DNA of 34,071 bases from an uncultured Schlesneria sp. (GTDB lineage: Bacteria > Planctomycetota > Planctomycetia > Planctomycetales > Planctomycetaceae), in the NCBI GenBank assembly GCA_903911795.1, contig CAIWEX010001040.1:1-34071 (forward strand), in the 5' to 3' direction. This document shows, in pieces, positions 1 to 8,449 of the stretch; the first letter of the stretch is position 1, and each line of letters begins with the position of its first letter. The translations under genes were made by a program, and so were the position numbers. A model generated the notes under the pieces. The model did not search any database. It was not told the DNA's origin and saw only the letters and a program-made list of their open reading frames with translations.

Positions 1-458
1 AAATGAAGCAGACCAAGGCTCGTATGGAAGACGCTCTGCATGCGACGCGTGCAGCCGTTGAAGAAGGTATCCTGCCCGGCGGTGGCGTGGCTCTGTTGCG
101 AGCGATCGCAGCAGTCAGCGAAGTCAAAGCCAAGGGTGATGAAAAGATCGGTATTCATATCGTTGCCAAGGCTCTGGAAGGTCCGATCCGACAGATCGTG
201 AACAACTGTGGTCTGGATGGAAGCGTTGTGGCTGACGAAGTCCGCAACCTGCCAACCAACACCGGTTACGATGCGAACGCTGGTAAATACGTCGACATGT
301 ACAAAGCCGGGATCATCGATCCAGCGAAGGTTGTGAAGAGTGCTCTTCGCAATGCCGCGTCGATCGCCGGTTTGATGCTGACGACCTCGGTCCTGGTGAC
401 TCGTAGCGACGACACCGATGGCAAGCCGAAGTCGAAGGTTGAAGGGGCTGTCCACTAG
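1..458 (+). CDS. groL: Chaperonin GroEL (60 kDa), C-terminal part
   Basis: This is the last ~151 residues of a group I chaperonin, which folds proteins inside a double-ring ATP-driven cage in the cytoplasm. The gene begins before the window; the reading frame is already open at base 3. The segment carries the signature of the second intermediate/equatorial region: EEGILPGGGVALLRA, then NAASIAGLMLTTSVLVT close to the end, both diagnostic of GroEL. The tail ends in KSKVEGAVH and has no Gly-Gly-Met repeat, unlike E. coli GroEL. That is seen in additional GroEL paralogues of several phyla, so this may be one of several copies. dnaJ and grpE follow on the same strand, making a heat-shock cluster. 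The stop is TAG at 456-458. Confidence 0.96.
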   Translation, partial: MKQTKARMEDALHATRAAVEEGILPGGGVALLRAIAAVSEVKAKGDEKIGIHIVAKALEGPIRQIVNNCGLDGSVVADEVRNLPTNTGYDANAGKYVDMYKAGIIDPAKVVKSALRNAASIAGLMLTTSVLVTRSDDTDGKPKSKVEGAVH

Positions 459-805
459 TGATTGTCTGCGTCCCTACCGGGCGTGTCTCGGTGGTGAGCA
501 GGCTTATGCACGACATGACGGCTCGATACGATTGATTGAAGACGACGATCCCAGTCCCCCGAGTAATCAGGGGAGAACATGACACCAGCGAGCCGCCGAG
601 GTCTTCCTCGGCGGTTCGTTGTCTATCCGGGACGCGTCGAAGTAAGCGATGATTTCCGAAAACTTGAGAAGTTTTCTCAGGGGCACATTGCCAGGTCGAT
701 GTGTGCATCCTGCGGGAAGCAGTCAACGAGCGACTTTGCGATTCAGGGCGTGAGCTGGAATCCGGTCAAGGGCCTGTCCCTTGAATACGTTGGAGCGGAG
801 CCGTG
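459..805. other. groEL-dnaJ intergenic region
   Basis: This 347-base gap contains one strong hairpin (591-616, listed separately) and no gene I can support. A 75-codon open frame (579-806) runs through the hairpin and overlaps the dnaJ start. It resembles nothing I know and is more likely the untranslated leader of dnaJ. I saw no CIRCE (HrcA) inverted repeat here. Confidence 0.6.
591..616 (+). terminator. Hairpin downstream of groEL, possible terminator
   Basis: Bases 591-601 pair with 606-616 over 11 positions (one G-T pair) around the tetraloop TCTT, giving a very GC-rich stem. Only a short, weak T stretch follows (CGTTGTCT), so it could be a terminator, an attenuator or an mRNA-stabilising hairpin between groEL and dnaJ. 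Confidence 0.45.
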
Positions 806-1945
806 ATGGCGACGAAGCGGGATTACTACGAAGTGCTGGGCGTCGAAAAGACTTCGTCAGACGACGAAATCAAGCGCGCATATCGCAAGCTGGCAGCCAA
901 GCACCACCCGGACCGAAATCCAGGAGACGAAGCTGCGGTCACTGCTTTCAAGGAAGCGGCCGAAGCCTTCGATATCCTCAGCAATCCCGACAAACGGGCT
1001 CGCTATGATCGATTCGGTCATGCCGGAGTCGACGGTGCTGCCGGGGGTGGGGGAGCGGGCTTCGGTGATGTCGGCGACATCATGGACGCTTTCGGCGATA
1101 TGTTTGGCGACTTTTTCGGCGGGGGGCGAAAAGGAGGTGGGGGTTCACGTGCTCGGCGCGGCAACAGCCTGCAGACCTCATTGACCATTGATCTGCTCGA
1201 CGCGGCTGTCGGTTGTTCACGCGACCTGGAAATCGACAAGCATGTTTCCTGCGTCACGTGTAACGGAACAGGTGCCAAACCCGGGACGAAACCGACGACA
1301 TGTGATTACTGCGGCGGACGTGGTCAGGTTGTCCAATCCCAAGGCTTTTTTCGAGTTCAAACAACCTGTCCGGGCTGTCGGGGACAAGGTCAGGTTGTCC
1401 GTGATAAGTGTGCAGACTGCCGCGGGTCACGCGTAGTTTCGAGGTCATCCAAGATCACGGTTAAGGTTCCCGCCGGTGTCGATAACGGCATGCAGTTGTG
1501 CCTGCGGGGCGAAGGTGAAGCGGGCGAAAGCGGTGGTCCAGCAGGGGATCTCTATGTTGAGATCCACGTCAAGCCGCACAACTTGTTTGATCGAGAAGGC
1601 AAGAATCTGACCTGCCAGGTTCCCATTACGTTCGCTCAAGCGGCACTCGGAACCGAAATCGATATCCCGATCCTGACAGGCAAACACCGGGTCACGGTTT
1701 CACCCGGAACCCAGCCGAGCGAAATCCTGCGGCTGCGAGGGCAGGGAATGCCTGACCCGCACGGTGGTTCACGTGGTGATCTACATGTGCAGTTCCAGGT
1801 GGAAGTCCCCAAGAAGTTGACCAAGAAACAAGAAGAGCTGTTGCGGCAGTTGGCTGAACTGGATGACAAGCAGGTCAGTGCCCACCGAAAATCGTTTTTC
1901 GAGTCGCTGAAAGAGTTTTTCGGGGCCACGGAAGAAGCGGAATAG
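806..1945 (+). CDS. dnaJ: Chaperone protein DnaJ (Hsp40)
   Basis: Type I co-chaperone that delivers unfolded protein to DnaK and stimulates its ATPase. All family modules are visible: a J domain (residues ~5-70) with the HPD triad at 34-36, a Gly/Phe-rich linker (~75-125), and a zinc domain with four CxxCxGxG-type repeats (CVTCNGTG from residue 149, [24 protein letters not shown]). A C-terminal substrate-binding domain ends in a charged tail. The length (379 aa) is usual for DnaJ. I chose ATG 806 over the in-frame GTG at 803 because GGAG at 797-800 sits 5 bases before 806 but only 2 before 803. grpE follows after ~115 bases, so the two are probably co-transcribed. Confidence 0.97.
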   Translation: MATKRDYYEVLGVEKTSSDDEIKRAYRKLAAKHHPDRNPGDEAAVTAFKEAAEAFDILSNPDKRARYDRFGHAGVDGAAGGGGAGFGDVGDIMDAFGDMFGDFFGGGRKGGGGSRARRGNSLQTSLTIDLLDAAVGCSRDLEIDKHVSCVTCNGTGAKPGTKPTTCDYCGGRGQVVQSQGFFRVQTTCPGCRGQGQVVRDKCADCRGSRVVSRSSKITVKVPAGVDNGMQLCLRGEGEAGESGGPAGDLYVEIHVKPHNLFDREGKNLTCQVPITFAQAALGTEIDIPILTGKHRVTVSPGTQPSEILRLRGQGMPDPHGGSRGDLHVQFQVEVPKKLTKKQEELLRQLAELDDKQVSAHRKSFFESLKEFFGATEEAE

Positions 1946-2061
1946 CGGAGCAAGCAAATTTCAGGATGACCGCCACGGGGCTGGATTCAAACGAATTCAC
2001 GCATCGTGGTGTGGTACAGAATTGTGTCGGGGCAATGCCCTTGCAAACGTAAGGCTGAATC

Positions 2062-2583
2062 ATGAGTAATGAAACGACAGTTCCTAACGACGATGTCAAG
2101 AACGCCAGCAATCCCGCCGGGTCTCCGACGCTGCACGAACAACTGGAAGCAGCGGCGGCCGAACGGGATCAGTTCAAAGAAAAGTGGACTCGTGCACTCG
2201 CCGACCATGACAATTATCGTCGACGTATGCAGCGGGAGATGGAAGAAGATCGCAAATACGCCGCACTGCCACTCCTGAAGACACTGCTCCCCGCCTTCGA
2301 TGGCCTCGATCGAGCCATTACGGCTGCAACACAATCGAAGAACGTCGACGAATTGATCATTGGGATTCAACTCACGATCAAGCAACTGGAAACAGCCCTG
2401 AACGGCTTCGGTGCCAAGTCGATCCCTGCACTGGGACAACCGTTCGATCCAAACCTCCACGAAGCAATCTCGCAGATCCCCTCACCGGACCATCCCTCCA
2501 TGACAGTCTTGCAGGATGTCGAGCGAGGCTACATGCTACACGACCGAATCGTCCGCCCCAGCAAAGTCATCGTCTCCAAATAG
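2062..2583 (+). CDS. grpE: Nucleotide exchange factor GrpE
   Basis: GrpE releases ADP from DnaK to complete the Hsp70 cycle. The protein (173 aa) has the family layout: a variable acidic/polar N-terminus, a long helix with heptad character (residues ~25-100, including the DNYRRRMQRE segment), then the compact beta domain with FDPNLHEAI and VLQDVERGYMLHDRIVRPSKVIVSK, which is the GrpE signature at its usual C-terminal position. It lies downstream of dnaJ on the same strand. dnaK is not in the window. The stop codon is followed within a few bases by a hairpin-forming repeat (2589-2740). Confidence 0.97.
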   Translation: MSNETTVPNDDVKNASNPAGSPTLHEQLEAAAAERDQFKEKWTRALADHDNYRRRMQREMEEDRKYAALPLLKTLLPAFDGLDRAITAATQSKNVDELIIGIQLTIKQLETALNGFGAKSIPALGQPFDPNLHEAISQIPSPDHPSMTVLQDVERGYMLHDRIVRPSKVIVSK

Positions 2584-2588
2584 TTTTT

Positions 2589-2650
2589 TAGTTCGAGCTG
2601 CCGCTCGAACTTGCGAAGCCGCTCACGTTGTTCGCTACACGGCGAGAACG
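2589..2650 (+). repeat. Hairpin repeat E, copy 1, directly after grpE
   Basis: A 62-base unit beginning TAGTTCGAGC and ending GAGAACG. Bases 2591-2598 and 2603-2610 are perfect 8-base inverted repeats around TGCC. The unit recurs 27 bases downstream (2678-2740). It starts 5 bases after the grpE stop and follows a run of six T. Confidence 0.75.
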
Positions 2651-2677
2651 ATCGTCGAAACCAGAATTTGATTGTGT

Positions 2678-2740
2678 TAGTTCGAGCTATCGCTCGGACT
2701 TGCAAAGTCGCTCACGTTGTTCGCTACCTGGGTGAGAACG
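2678..2740 (+). repeat. Hairpin repeat E, copy 2
   Basis: Second copy of the unit at 2589-2650, in the same orientation. The central stretch CTCACGTTGTTCGCTAC is identical in both. The left inverted repeat is slightly decayed here (GTTCGAGC versus GCTCGGAC). A partial third echo of the end (GGCGAGAACG) occurs at 2747-2756. Confidence 0.75.
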
Positions 2741-2843
2741 TTACCAGGCGAGAACGACATTTAAAATCAGCTACTATACGTTTGACCTGCGAAACGCTTT
2801 CGACCCAGAGTTGCGTCTAACAGGCATCAAAAGGGAGATTGGC

Positions 2844-3143
2844 ATGCCGACCTACGATTACAGATGTGGTGCCTGCGAGCATGTGTGGGAAGAATTCCAA
2901 TCGATCAAGGCTGAGCCAACGAAGAAGTGCCCCAGTTGCGGCAAGAAGAAAGCGGTCCGGTTAATCGGTGCGGGTGCTGGGCTGATTTTTCGTGGGTCGG
3001 GATTCTATCTAACCGATTACCGCAGCGATGCCTACAAGAAGTCGGCGGAAGCTGATAAGGCATCGCAGTCACCGCCGAGTGAATCGAAGAAGTCCGATTC
3101 CGGATCCAGCGGAAGTTCATCGGGCTCCGACTCGAAGAAGTAA
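2844..3143 (+). CDS. FmdB-family zinc-ribbon protein
   Basis: Small (99 aa) putative regulatory protein of the FmdB family. The N-terminus MPTYDYRCGACEH and the pairs C8/C11 and C29/C32 form the zinc ribbon. The segment GLIFRGSGFYLTDYRS after it is the second conserved FmdB block. The C-terminal ~40 residues are a low-complexity Ser/Lys/Gly tail ending in SDSKK. The start at 2844 is chosen over the longer frame from 2811 because the family begins at MPTY and because AAGGGAG lies just upstream (2831-2837). The FmdB name comes from a regulator of formamidase in Methylophilus; the role in other bacteria is unknown. yacG begins 12 bases after the stop, so the two zinc proteins are likely co-expressed. 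Confidence 0.9.
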   Translation: MPTYDYRCGACEHVWEEFQSIKAEPTKKCPSCGKKKAVRLIGAGAGLIFRGSGFYLTDYRSDAYKKSAEADKASQSPPSESKKSDSGSSGSSSGSDSKK

Positions 3144-3155
3144 CAGGTGAGTCTC

Positions 3156-3374
3156 ATGGTTCGTCCGATGACCTGTCCGGTCTGCGGCAAATCGGTGTCA
3201 GCGACATCGGAAGAAGGAACTTCTGCCGCCCCGTTCTGCAGTCTCCGCTGCAAGCAGATCGATTTTGTCCGCTGGACAGACGGCCGCTATGCAATCGTCG
3301 AGCAACTCGATCCCTCACGCCTGGCCGAAGCGATGCGAGGTGAAATCGACGTCGATTCGGAACCCGACGAATGA
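3156..3374 (+). CDS. yacG: DNA gyrase inhibitor YacG
   Basis: YacG is a small zinc-finger protein that in E. coli binds GyrB and blocks DNA binding by gyrase. The zinc ligands C7, C10, C28 and C32 are in the family spacing (CPVCGK and FCSLRCKQID), followed by the hallmark RW (FVRWTDGRY) and an acidic tail. The length is 72 aa, typical. An in-frame GTG at 3147 would add three residues; I prefer ATG 3156 because AGGTGAG (3145-3151) is well placed before it. It directly follows the FmdB-like gene. Confidence 0.92.
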   Translation: MVRPMTCPVCGKSVSATSEEGTSAAPFCSLRCKQIDFVRWTDGRYAIVEQLDPSRLAEAMRGEIDVDSEPDE

Positions 3375-3448
3375 TCGATTTGCCGGGGCAAACCGATCGG
3401 CCAGACGGAGTCCTCAGGTCCGTAAAGAGGGTGAATGCTGCAATCTCC

Positions 3449-3472
3449 TTGCGTTTTGCGCCTCTGCGTTTC
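3449..3472. repeat. Degenerate (C)TTTGCGT-type tandem repeat
   Basis: Three imperfect units around TTGCGT/TTGCGC/CTGCGT in a row. Read on the minus strand it encodes the string ETQRRKTQ, close to TQRREDAK from the repeat at 25672-25695. The two sites appear to be copies of one dispersed low-complexity repeat. Confidence 0.5.
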
Positions 3473-3623
3473 CTTCCCCACAAGTAGTTGCTGGCGTCTT
3501 TCAGCGAATTCACAACGCCATCCCAGACATCCCAATCGGTGGCTGGGAGTCGCGCAGAAGTGATCCTCCGGTTGCGTTCAGGTTGAGAACACTGGAAAAT
3601 GCCTGCAGAGTGGAATTTCACTG

Positions 3624-3644
3624 ATCAATTTGATGGATTGATCT
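3624..3644. promoter_or_regulatory. Inverted repeat upstream of the PSCyt1 gene
   Basis: GATCAAT (3624-3630) and ATTGATC (3638-3644) are perfect 7-base inverted repeats separated by TTGATGG, 64 bases before the start at 3709. The size and place suit a protein-binding site or operator, but there is no further support. Confidence 0.25.
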
Positions 3645-3708
3645 GTCGGCCAAAGTATCTTGCAGTGCGGATTATCGAGACGTGCGAACCGAGTGTGGAG
3701 AAGAATTC

Positions 3709-6700
3709 ATGCGGTGTTCTGGCTGGTTCACGGTTGTTTGTCTGAACGCAGTTTGTCTGACCTCAATGATTCCAGGCATGGTACTCGGACAAGGCACCGC
3801 CAAAAATTTGCCGATCCCAGAAACGATTGAGTTCAATCGTGATATTCGCCCGTTGCTATCAGACAACTGTTTTCAATGTCATGGCCCCGACAAGAACAAG
3901 CGCGAAGCAGAGTTGCGTCTGGATACCGAAGCGGGGCTGAAAGGTCACGATGGGAAACCCGGGACGATTGTCCCAGGGAAACCGGAAGAGAGTGAGCTGA
4001 TTCGACGGATCATTTCCACTGATCCCGACAAGAAAATGCCACCAGCAGCAAGTGGCAAGACTGTGTCACCTCGGGATATCGAACTGCTGAAGAAGTGGGT
4101 CGCCCAAGGAGGACGATTTGAAGGACATTGGGCATTCCTGCCGCTCCACAAGGACGCCGCCGTCGCGGTGGCGAACGAACAAGCGGCCGTTTCGAAGGTC
4201 GACGAACTCGTTGCTCGCGGTTTGGCAGAGCAAAATCTGAAAGCGGCACCGGAAGCGGATAAGGTCACACTGCTGCGTCGAATCCACTTCGATCTCATCG
4301 GTCTCCCACCGTCTGAAAAAGATGTGGCCGCATTTTTGCAAGACCAGTCTCCTGGCGCCTATGAAAAGCAAGTCGATCGATTGCTGCAGTCGCCACATTT
4401 TGGTGAACGATTGGCGATGTGGTGGCTCGATCTTGTTCGCTATGCGGACACTGTGGGCTATCACGGTGATCAGGAGATGAGCGTCGCGCCGTTCCGGCAG
4501 TATGTGATTGAATCCTTCAATGCCAACAAACGGTTTGATCAGTTCACGGCGGAACAGCTTGCCGGTGACTTGATGCCGAATCCAACGCGCGAACAACGGA
4601 TCGCTTCCGGCTATAACCGATTGGGAATGATGAGTGCCGAAGGGGGCGTGCAGGACAAGGAATATCTGGCGAAGTACATCGCCGAACGCGTTCGCAATGC
4701 TTCTGGAACCTGGTTGGGAGTGACAATCGGGTGTGCCGAATGCCATGACCATAAGTTTGATCCTTTTACCACGAAGGACTTCTATCGATTTGAAGCTTTT
4801 TTTGCCGACATTCAGGAACGAGGCCTCTATTCAGGTGCACACGCCGATGGAAGTTGGGGGCCCAACATTAAGGTCCCGACTCAGCAGCAAGAGACTCAGC
4901 TTGCAGCGCTCGACGCTCAGATTGCGTCATTGAAGCAGAAACTGGAGACTGCAACACCAGAACTTGCCGCAGCCCAGGCTGAATGGGAAAAGACTCAGAT
5001 TCCCTGGACGGTCCTCAAGCCCGATTCGATTGCCTCAGTGGAAGGCGTCACGCTCACGGCTCGTCCCGATGGTACAATCCTCGCCAGTGGCAAGAACCCG
5101 GCGACAGACACCTACACGCTGGCAATCAAGCAGCTACCGCCCGGCGTAACTGCGTTCCGTCTGGAAGTTTTGCCTGATCCGTCATTGCCGCAAAAGGGGC
5201 CTGGGCGAGCGGGAAATGGCAATTTTGTACTGTCGGAATTCATTGCGACGATCAAACCGTCCGTCGGTGATGACCGACCCGTGGCAATTTCTACGGCAAC
5301 GGCGTCGTACGAGCAGACCGGGGCTGCTGGCGACAACCCCTACAAAAAATGGGCGATTGCTGCAGCAATTGATGGCGATGCCAAAGGGAAGAAATGGGGC
5401 TGGGCTGTCATGGAAAAAGTCGGACAACCCCATGTCGCGATTTTTGAAACGGCATCAGACCTGACACTCGAAAACGGTGATACGCTGACAATCGCCTTGC
5501 AGCAGAACCTCGACAACCCCCAACACACGATTGGACTCTTCAGGCTCTCGGCCACGACGGCTCCTCGTCCGGTCAAAGTGACAGATGCTGCTCCGCCGAA
5601 TATCAGTGCGATCTTGGCGATCGCGCCGCCTCAGCGCAGTGAGCCTCAATTGAAAGAGGTCGCTGCCTACTTCCGAACGATTGCTCCGTCGCTTCAGCAA
5701 TCGCGAAACGAATTGGCGGCTGTCGAGAAGTCTCGCAAGGATCTGGATGCAACTATCCCCACGACACTGGTCACGGCAGCGGTTGCGCCGCGAATGGTCA
5801 GGATTCTGCGTCGTGGAAACTGGATGGACGAAAGTGGTGAAGCGGTCACTCCTGCCTTCCCCGCAGTTCTCTCTGCGGCTGCTGCACCTGAAACCCGGTT
5901 GACTCGGCTGGATCTGGCCAAGTGGATCGTTGCTCGAGATAATCCACTGACGGGTCGCGTGTTTGCCAATCGGATGTGGAAGCTCTACTTCGGGACGGGG
6001 CTGTCACGAAAGCTCGATGACCTGGGAGCTCAGGGGGACTGGCCCAGCCATCCTGTTTTGCTCGATTATCTTGCAGCCCAGTTCATGGAATCGGGCTGGG
6101 ATGTGAAGCGGCTTGTGAAAACGATTGTCATGACGAAGGCGTACCGGCAGTCATCACTGATGAATCCCGCTCTGCGTGATGTCGATCCCTATAATCGCTG
6201 GCTGGCTCGACAAGGTCGCTTCCGGTTAGATGCGGAGCTGGTTCGCGATAACGCGATGTCGATCAGCGGGTTGCTGGTGACTCAAGTCGGTGGCAAAAGT
6301 GTTCGACCCTATCAGCCACCCGGTTACTGGGCCTACCTGAATTTCCCGCAGCGTGAATGGCAAAACGGCGTTGGTGACGAACTGTACCGTCGCGGGCTGT
6401 ACACACATTGGCAGCGACAGTACCTGCATCCAAGCCTGCTGGCGTTTGATGCTCCCTGTCGAGAAGAATGCACCGCGGACCGTCCTCGATCGAATACCCC
6501 GCTGCAGTCACTGGTATTGCTCAATGACCCCAGCTATGTCGAAGCGGCACGGGCTTTTGCTGAACTTATTCTGCATCATGAAGGTTCGACGCAGCAGAAA
6601 CTCAATTTTGCGTATCTGCGAGCGGTTTCACGACCCATTGAACCTGCGGAATCCCAACTGCTGGAAAAGCTGTTGGAAACACATTTGAAGGACTACCAGG

Positions 6701-6840
6701 CCGATCCTGCTGCCGCGAATGAATTGTTGAAAATCGGTGCCCGTCCGACCCCGACGGATTTGCCGGCGGCAACTCTGGCAGCGTGGACGAGTGTCGCTCG
6801 AACGATCCTCAACTTGCACGAAGTAATTACTCGAAACTGA
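3709..6840 (+). CDS. PSCyt1-DUF1549-DUF1553 secreted cytochrome-like protein
   Basis: Large (1043 aa) planctomycete-specific family protein, probably periplasmic. A signal peptide covers residues ~1-27 (MRCSGWFTVVC... to LGQG). The PSCyt1 domain follows with a haem-type CFQCH motif (C54, C57, H58). DUF1549 comes next with a second CxxCH (CAECH, C342-H346). A coiled-coil stretch (~395-425) and a beta-rich insert (~440-620) precede the C-terminal DUF1553 domain (~725-950, starting LTRLDLAKWIVARDNPLTGRV). I chose ATG 3709 over GTG 3682 because GGAG (3697-3700) precedes it and the signal peptide then begins cleanly. The DUF1501 gene follows after 88 bases, the standard pairing. The function is unproven; a link to breakdown of complex carbon compounds is often suggested. 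Confidence 0.93.
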   Translation: MRCSGWFTVVCLNAVCLTSMIPGMVLGQGTAKNLPIPETIEFNRDIRPLLSDNCFQCHGPDKNKREAELRLDTEAGLKGHDGKPGTIVPGKPEESELIRRIISTDPDKKMPPAASGKTVSPRDIELLKKWVAQGGRFEGHWAFLPLHKDAAVAVANEQAAVSKVDELVARGLAEQNLKAAPEADKVTLLRRIHFDLIGLPPSEKDVAAFLQDQSPGAYEKQVDRLLQSPHFGERLAMWWLDLVRYADTVGYHGDQEMSVAPFRQYVIESFNANKRFDQFTAEQLAGDLMPNPTREQRIASGYNRLGMMSAEGGVQDKEYLAKYIAERVRNASGTWLGVTIGCAECHDHKFDPFTTKDFYRFEAFFADIQERGLYSGAHADGSWGPNIKVPTQQQETQLAALDAQIASLKQKLETATPELAAAQAEWEKTQIPWTVLKPDSIASVEGVTLTARPDGTILASGKNPATDTYTLAIKQLPPGVTAFRLEVLPDPSLPQKGPGRAGNGNFVLSEFIATIKPSVGDDRPVAISTATASYEQTGAAGDNPYKKWAIAAAIDGDAKGKKWGWAVMEKVGQPHVAIFETASDLTLENGDTLTIALQQNLDNPQHTIGLFRLSATTAPRPVKVTDAAPPNISAILAIAPPQRSEPQLKEVAAYFRTIAPSLQQSRNELAAVEKSRKDLDATIPTTLVTAAVAPRMVRILRRGNWMDESGEAVTPAFPAVLSAAAAPETRLTRLDLAKWIVARDNPLTGRVFANRMWKLYFGTGLSRKLDDLGAQGDWPSHPVLLDYLAAQFMESGWDVKRLVKTIVMTKAYRQSSLMNPALRDVDPYNRWLARQGRFRLDAELVRDNAMSISGLLVTQVGGKSVRPYQPPGYWAYLNFPQREWQNGVGDELYRRGLYTHWQRQYLHPSLLAFDAPCREECTADRPRSNTPLQSLVLLNDPSYVEAARAFAELILHHEGSTQQKLNFAYLRAVSRPIEPAESQLLEKLLETHLKDYQADPAAANELLKIGARPTPTDLPAATLAAWTSVARTILNLHEVITRN

Positions 6841-6928
6841 TCAAACAACGGGTTCACCCTGATTTTGTGACGAAAACTCGACTGACGAAACAATCATCCA
6901 CCGTTGGCGAAAGTTCGAAGGATTCAAG

Positions 6929-8362
6929 ATGACACTACCCATTGATGTGGCCCGCCGATCATTCTTGCAAACCACGGGAATCAGCCTCGGGTCCATGGCG
7001 CTGCAGTCTCTGCTGGCTCGTGAAGGTCGAGCAGCAGAAGCGGTTTCACCCACCGGACCCAAGTGGCAAGGGGTGCTGCAACCGATGCATCACACTCCTA
7101 AAGCCAAGCGAGTCATCTGGCTGTACATGGCAGGGGGAATGACTCACCTCGAGACGTTCGACCACAAGCCAAAATTGGCCGAACTCCATGGCCAGGCGAT
7201 GCCGGAATCGATTACCAAGGGACAGCAGATTGCTCAATTGCAGGGCCAGAAGCTGAATTGTTTTGGGCCCCAGCATGCCTTCAAACAATGGGGCCAGTCC
7301 GGTCAATCGATCTCTGAAATCTGGCCGCTGCTCGGCTCAAAGTGTGCCGACGAGATGTGTATCGTCCGGTCGCTACACACGGATGCGATCAATCACGATC
7401 CGGCTCATACGTTCATGAACACTGGGAGCATGATTGCAGGACGCCCCGCGATGGGATCATGGCTGCAATACGGACTGGGCTCCGAGTCGGACAGTCTGCC
7501 CGGATTCGTCGTGATGGTTTCCACGGGAAAATTTGGCCAGAAGCAACCGATTGCTGCACGGCAGTGGCATTCGGGATTCCTGCCAGGCGAATTTCAAGGA
7601 GTCGAATTCCGTGGCACGGGAGATCCGGTGTTGTACGTCGGAAACCCCAAGGGAGTGACCAGCAAACGTCAGCGCGATGTCGTCGATGCCATTCAGTCGC
7701 TCAACGGACTGGCGCAGCAGCGGCTGGAAGATCCAGAGATTGCCACGCGCGTCAGCCAGTACGAACTCGCCTTCCGAATGCAGTCGAGTGTTCCGGAGTT
7801 GATGGACGTCAGCAAAGAGCCTGAGCACATTTTCGATCTCTATGGAACCAAAGGTGGAGACGGATCGTTTGCGTCAAACTGTCTGCTGGCCCGGCGATTG
7901 GCGGAACGGGGAGTCCGATTCATCCAATTGTACCATCGCGACTGGGACCATCACGGTGCGGTCAAGGAGCACTCGGCTGGAACTGCCAAGGAAGTCGATC
8001 AAGGGGTCGCAGCTCTGATTACAGACCTGAAGCAGCGAGACATGTTGAAGGACACAATCATTGTCTTCGGGTCTGAGTTTGGTCGCACACCAATGGCTCA
8101 GGGCAACGGAAGAGATCACCACCTGGCAGGCTTCACGATGTGGTTCGCCGGCGGGGGATTTAAGCCTGGAATGAGCTACGGTGCTACAGACGAGTTTGGC
8201 TATCATGCCGTGGAAAACAGAGTCTCGGTTCACGATGTCCATGCAACGCTACTGCACCTGTTGGGAATTGACCATAATCGGTTCAGTTACAAGTTCCAGG
8301 GACTCGATTCCAGACTGACTGGGGTCGAGACCGCTAACGTGGTGAAAGAACTGCTGGCCTGA
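6929..8362 (+). CDS. DUF1501 family protein, Tat-exported
   Basis: Protein of 477 aa in the DUF1501 family, which has an alkaline-phosphatase/sulfatase-like fold. A twin-arginine export signal is clear: RRSFLQTTG at residues 9-17 followed by a weakly hydrophobic stretch and AEA, so it probably crosses the membrane folded. Conserved family blocks include YMAGGMTHLETFDHKP, GSEFGRTP and the His-rich GRDHHLAGF, candidates for metal binding. AAGGA lies 6 bases before the ATG. It is almost always encoded beside a PSCyt1/DUF1549/DUF1553 gene, as here, and the two products are presumed to act together in the periplasm. The enzymatic activity is not known. Confidence 0.93.
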   Translation: MTLPIDVARRSFLQTTGISLGSMALQSLLAREGRAAEAVSPTGPKWQGVLQPMHHTPKAKRVIWLYMAGGMTHLETFDHKPKLAELHGQAMPESITKGQQIAQLQGQKLNCFGPQHAFKQWGQSGQSISEIWPLLGSKCADEMCIVRSLHTDAINHDPAHTFMNTGSMIAGRPAMGSWLQYGLGSESDSLPGFVVMVSTGKFGQKQPIAARQWHSGFLPGEFQGVEFRGTGDPVLYVGNPKGVTSKRQRDVVDAIQSLNGLAQQRLEDPEIATRVSQYELAFRMQSSVPELMDVSKEPEHIFDLYGTKGGDGSFASNCLLARRLAERGVRFIQLYHRDWDHHGAVKEHSAGTAKEVDQGVAALITDLKQRDMLKDTIIVFGSEFGRTPMAQGNGRDHHLAGFTMWFAGGGFKPGMSYGATDEFGYHAVENRVSVHDVHATLLHLLGIDHNRFSYKFQGLDSRLTGVETANVVKELLA

Positions 8363-8386
8363 AGTCACCGCCGAAAATTCAGTCAT

Positions 8387-8408
8387 GAAAAGCGTTCCAA
8401 CGTTTTTC
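8387..8408 (+). terminator. Weak hairpin with T run after the DUF1501 gene
   Basis: GAAAAGCG (8387-8394) can pair with CGTTTTTC (8401-8408), one pair being G-T, around a 6-base loop. The T run is inside the stem. A terminator for the upstream pair is possible but the stem is AT-rich and weak. Confidence 0.3.
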
Positions 8409-8449
8409 AGTCGGTCGCGCCGGTAGCCGGTTGATCCAGGAATCATTGA

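Larger units (their letters stand above)
3375..3708. other. Intergenic region before the PSCyt1 gene
   Basis: This 334-base stretch holds no gene I can support. It contains a degenerate TTGCGTTTTGCGCCTCTGCG repeat (3449-3469), related to the one at 25672-25695, and a short inverted repeat (3624-3644). A 119-codon frame crossing it (3265-3624) overlaps yacG and has no recognisable content. Confidence 0.55.

Noticed and set aside
579-806. 75-codon plus-strand frame between groEL and dnaJ
   Set aside because: It runs through a strong hairpin, overlaps the dnaJ start and resembles no family; it is more likely an untranslated leader.
3265-3624. 119-codon frame overlapping yacG
   Set aside because: Out of frame with yacG, no recognisable content, and it crosses the degenerate TTGCGT repeat.
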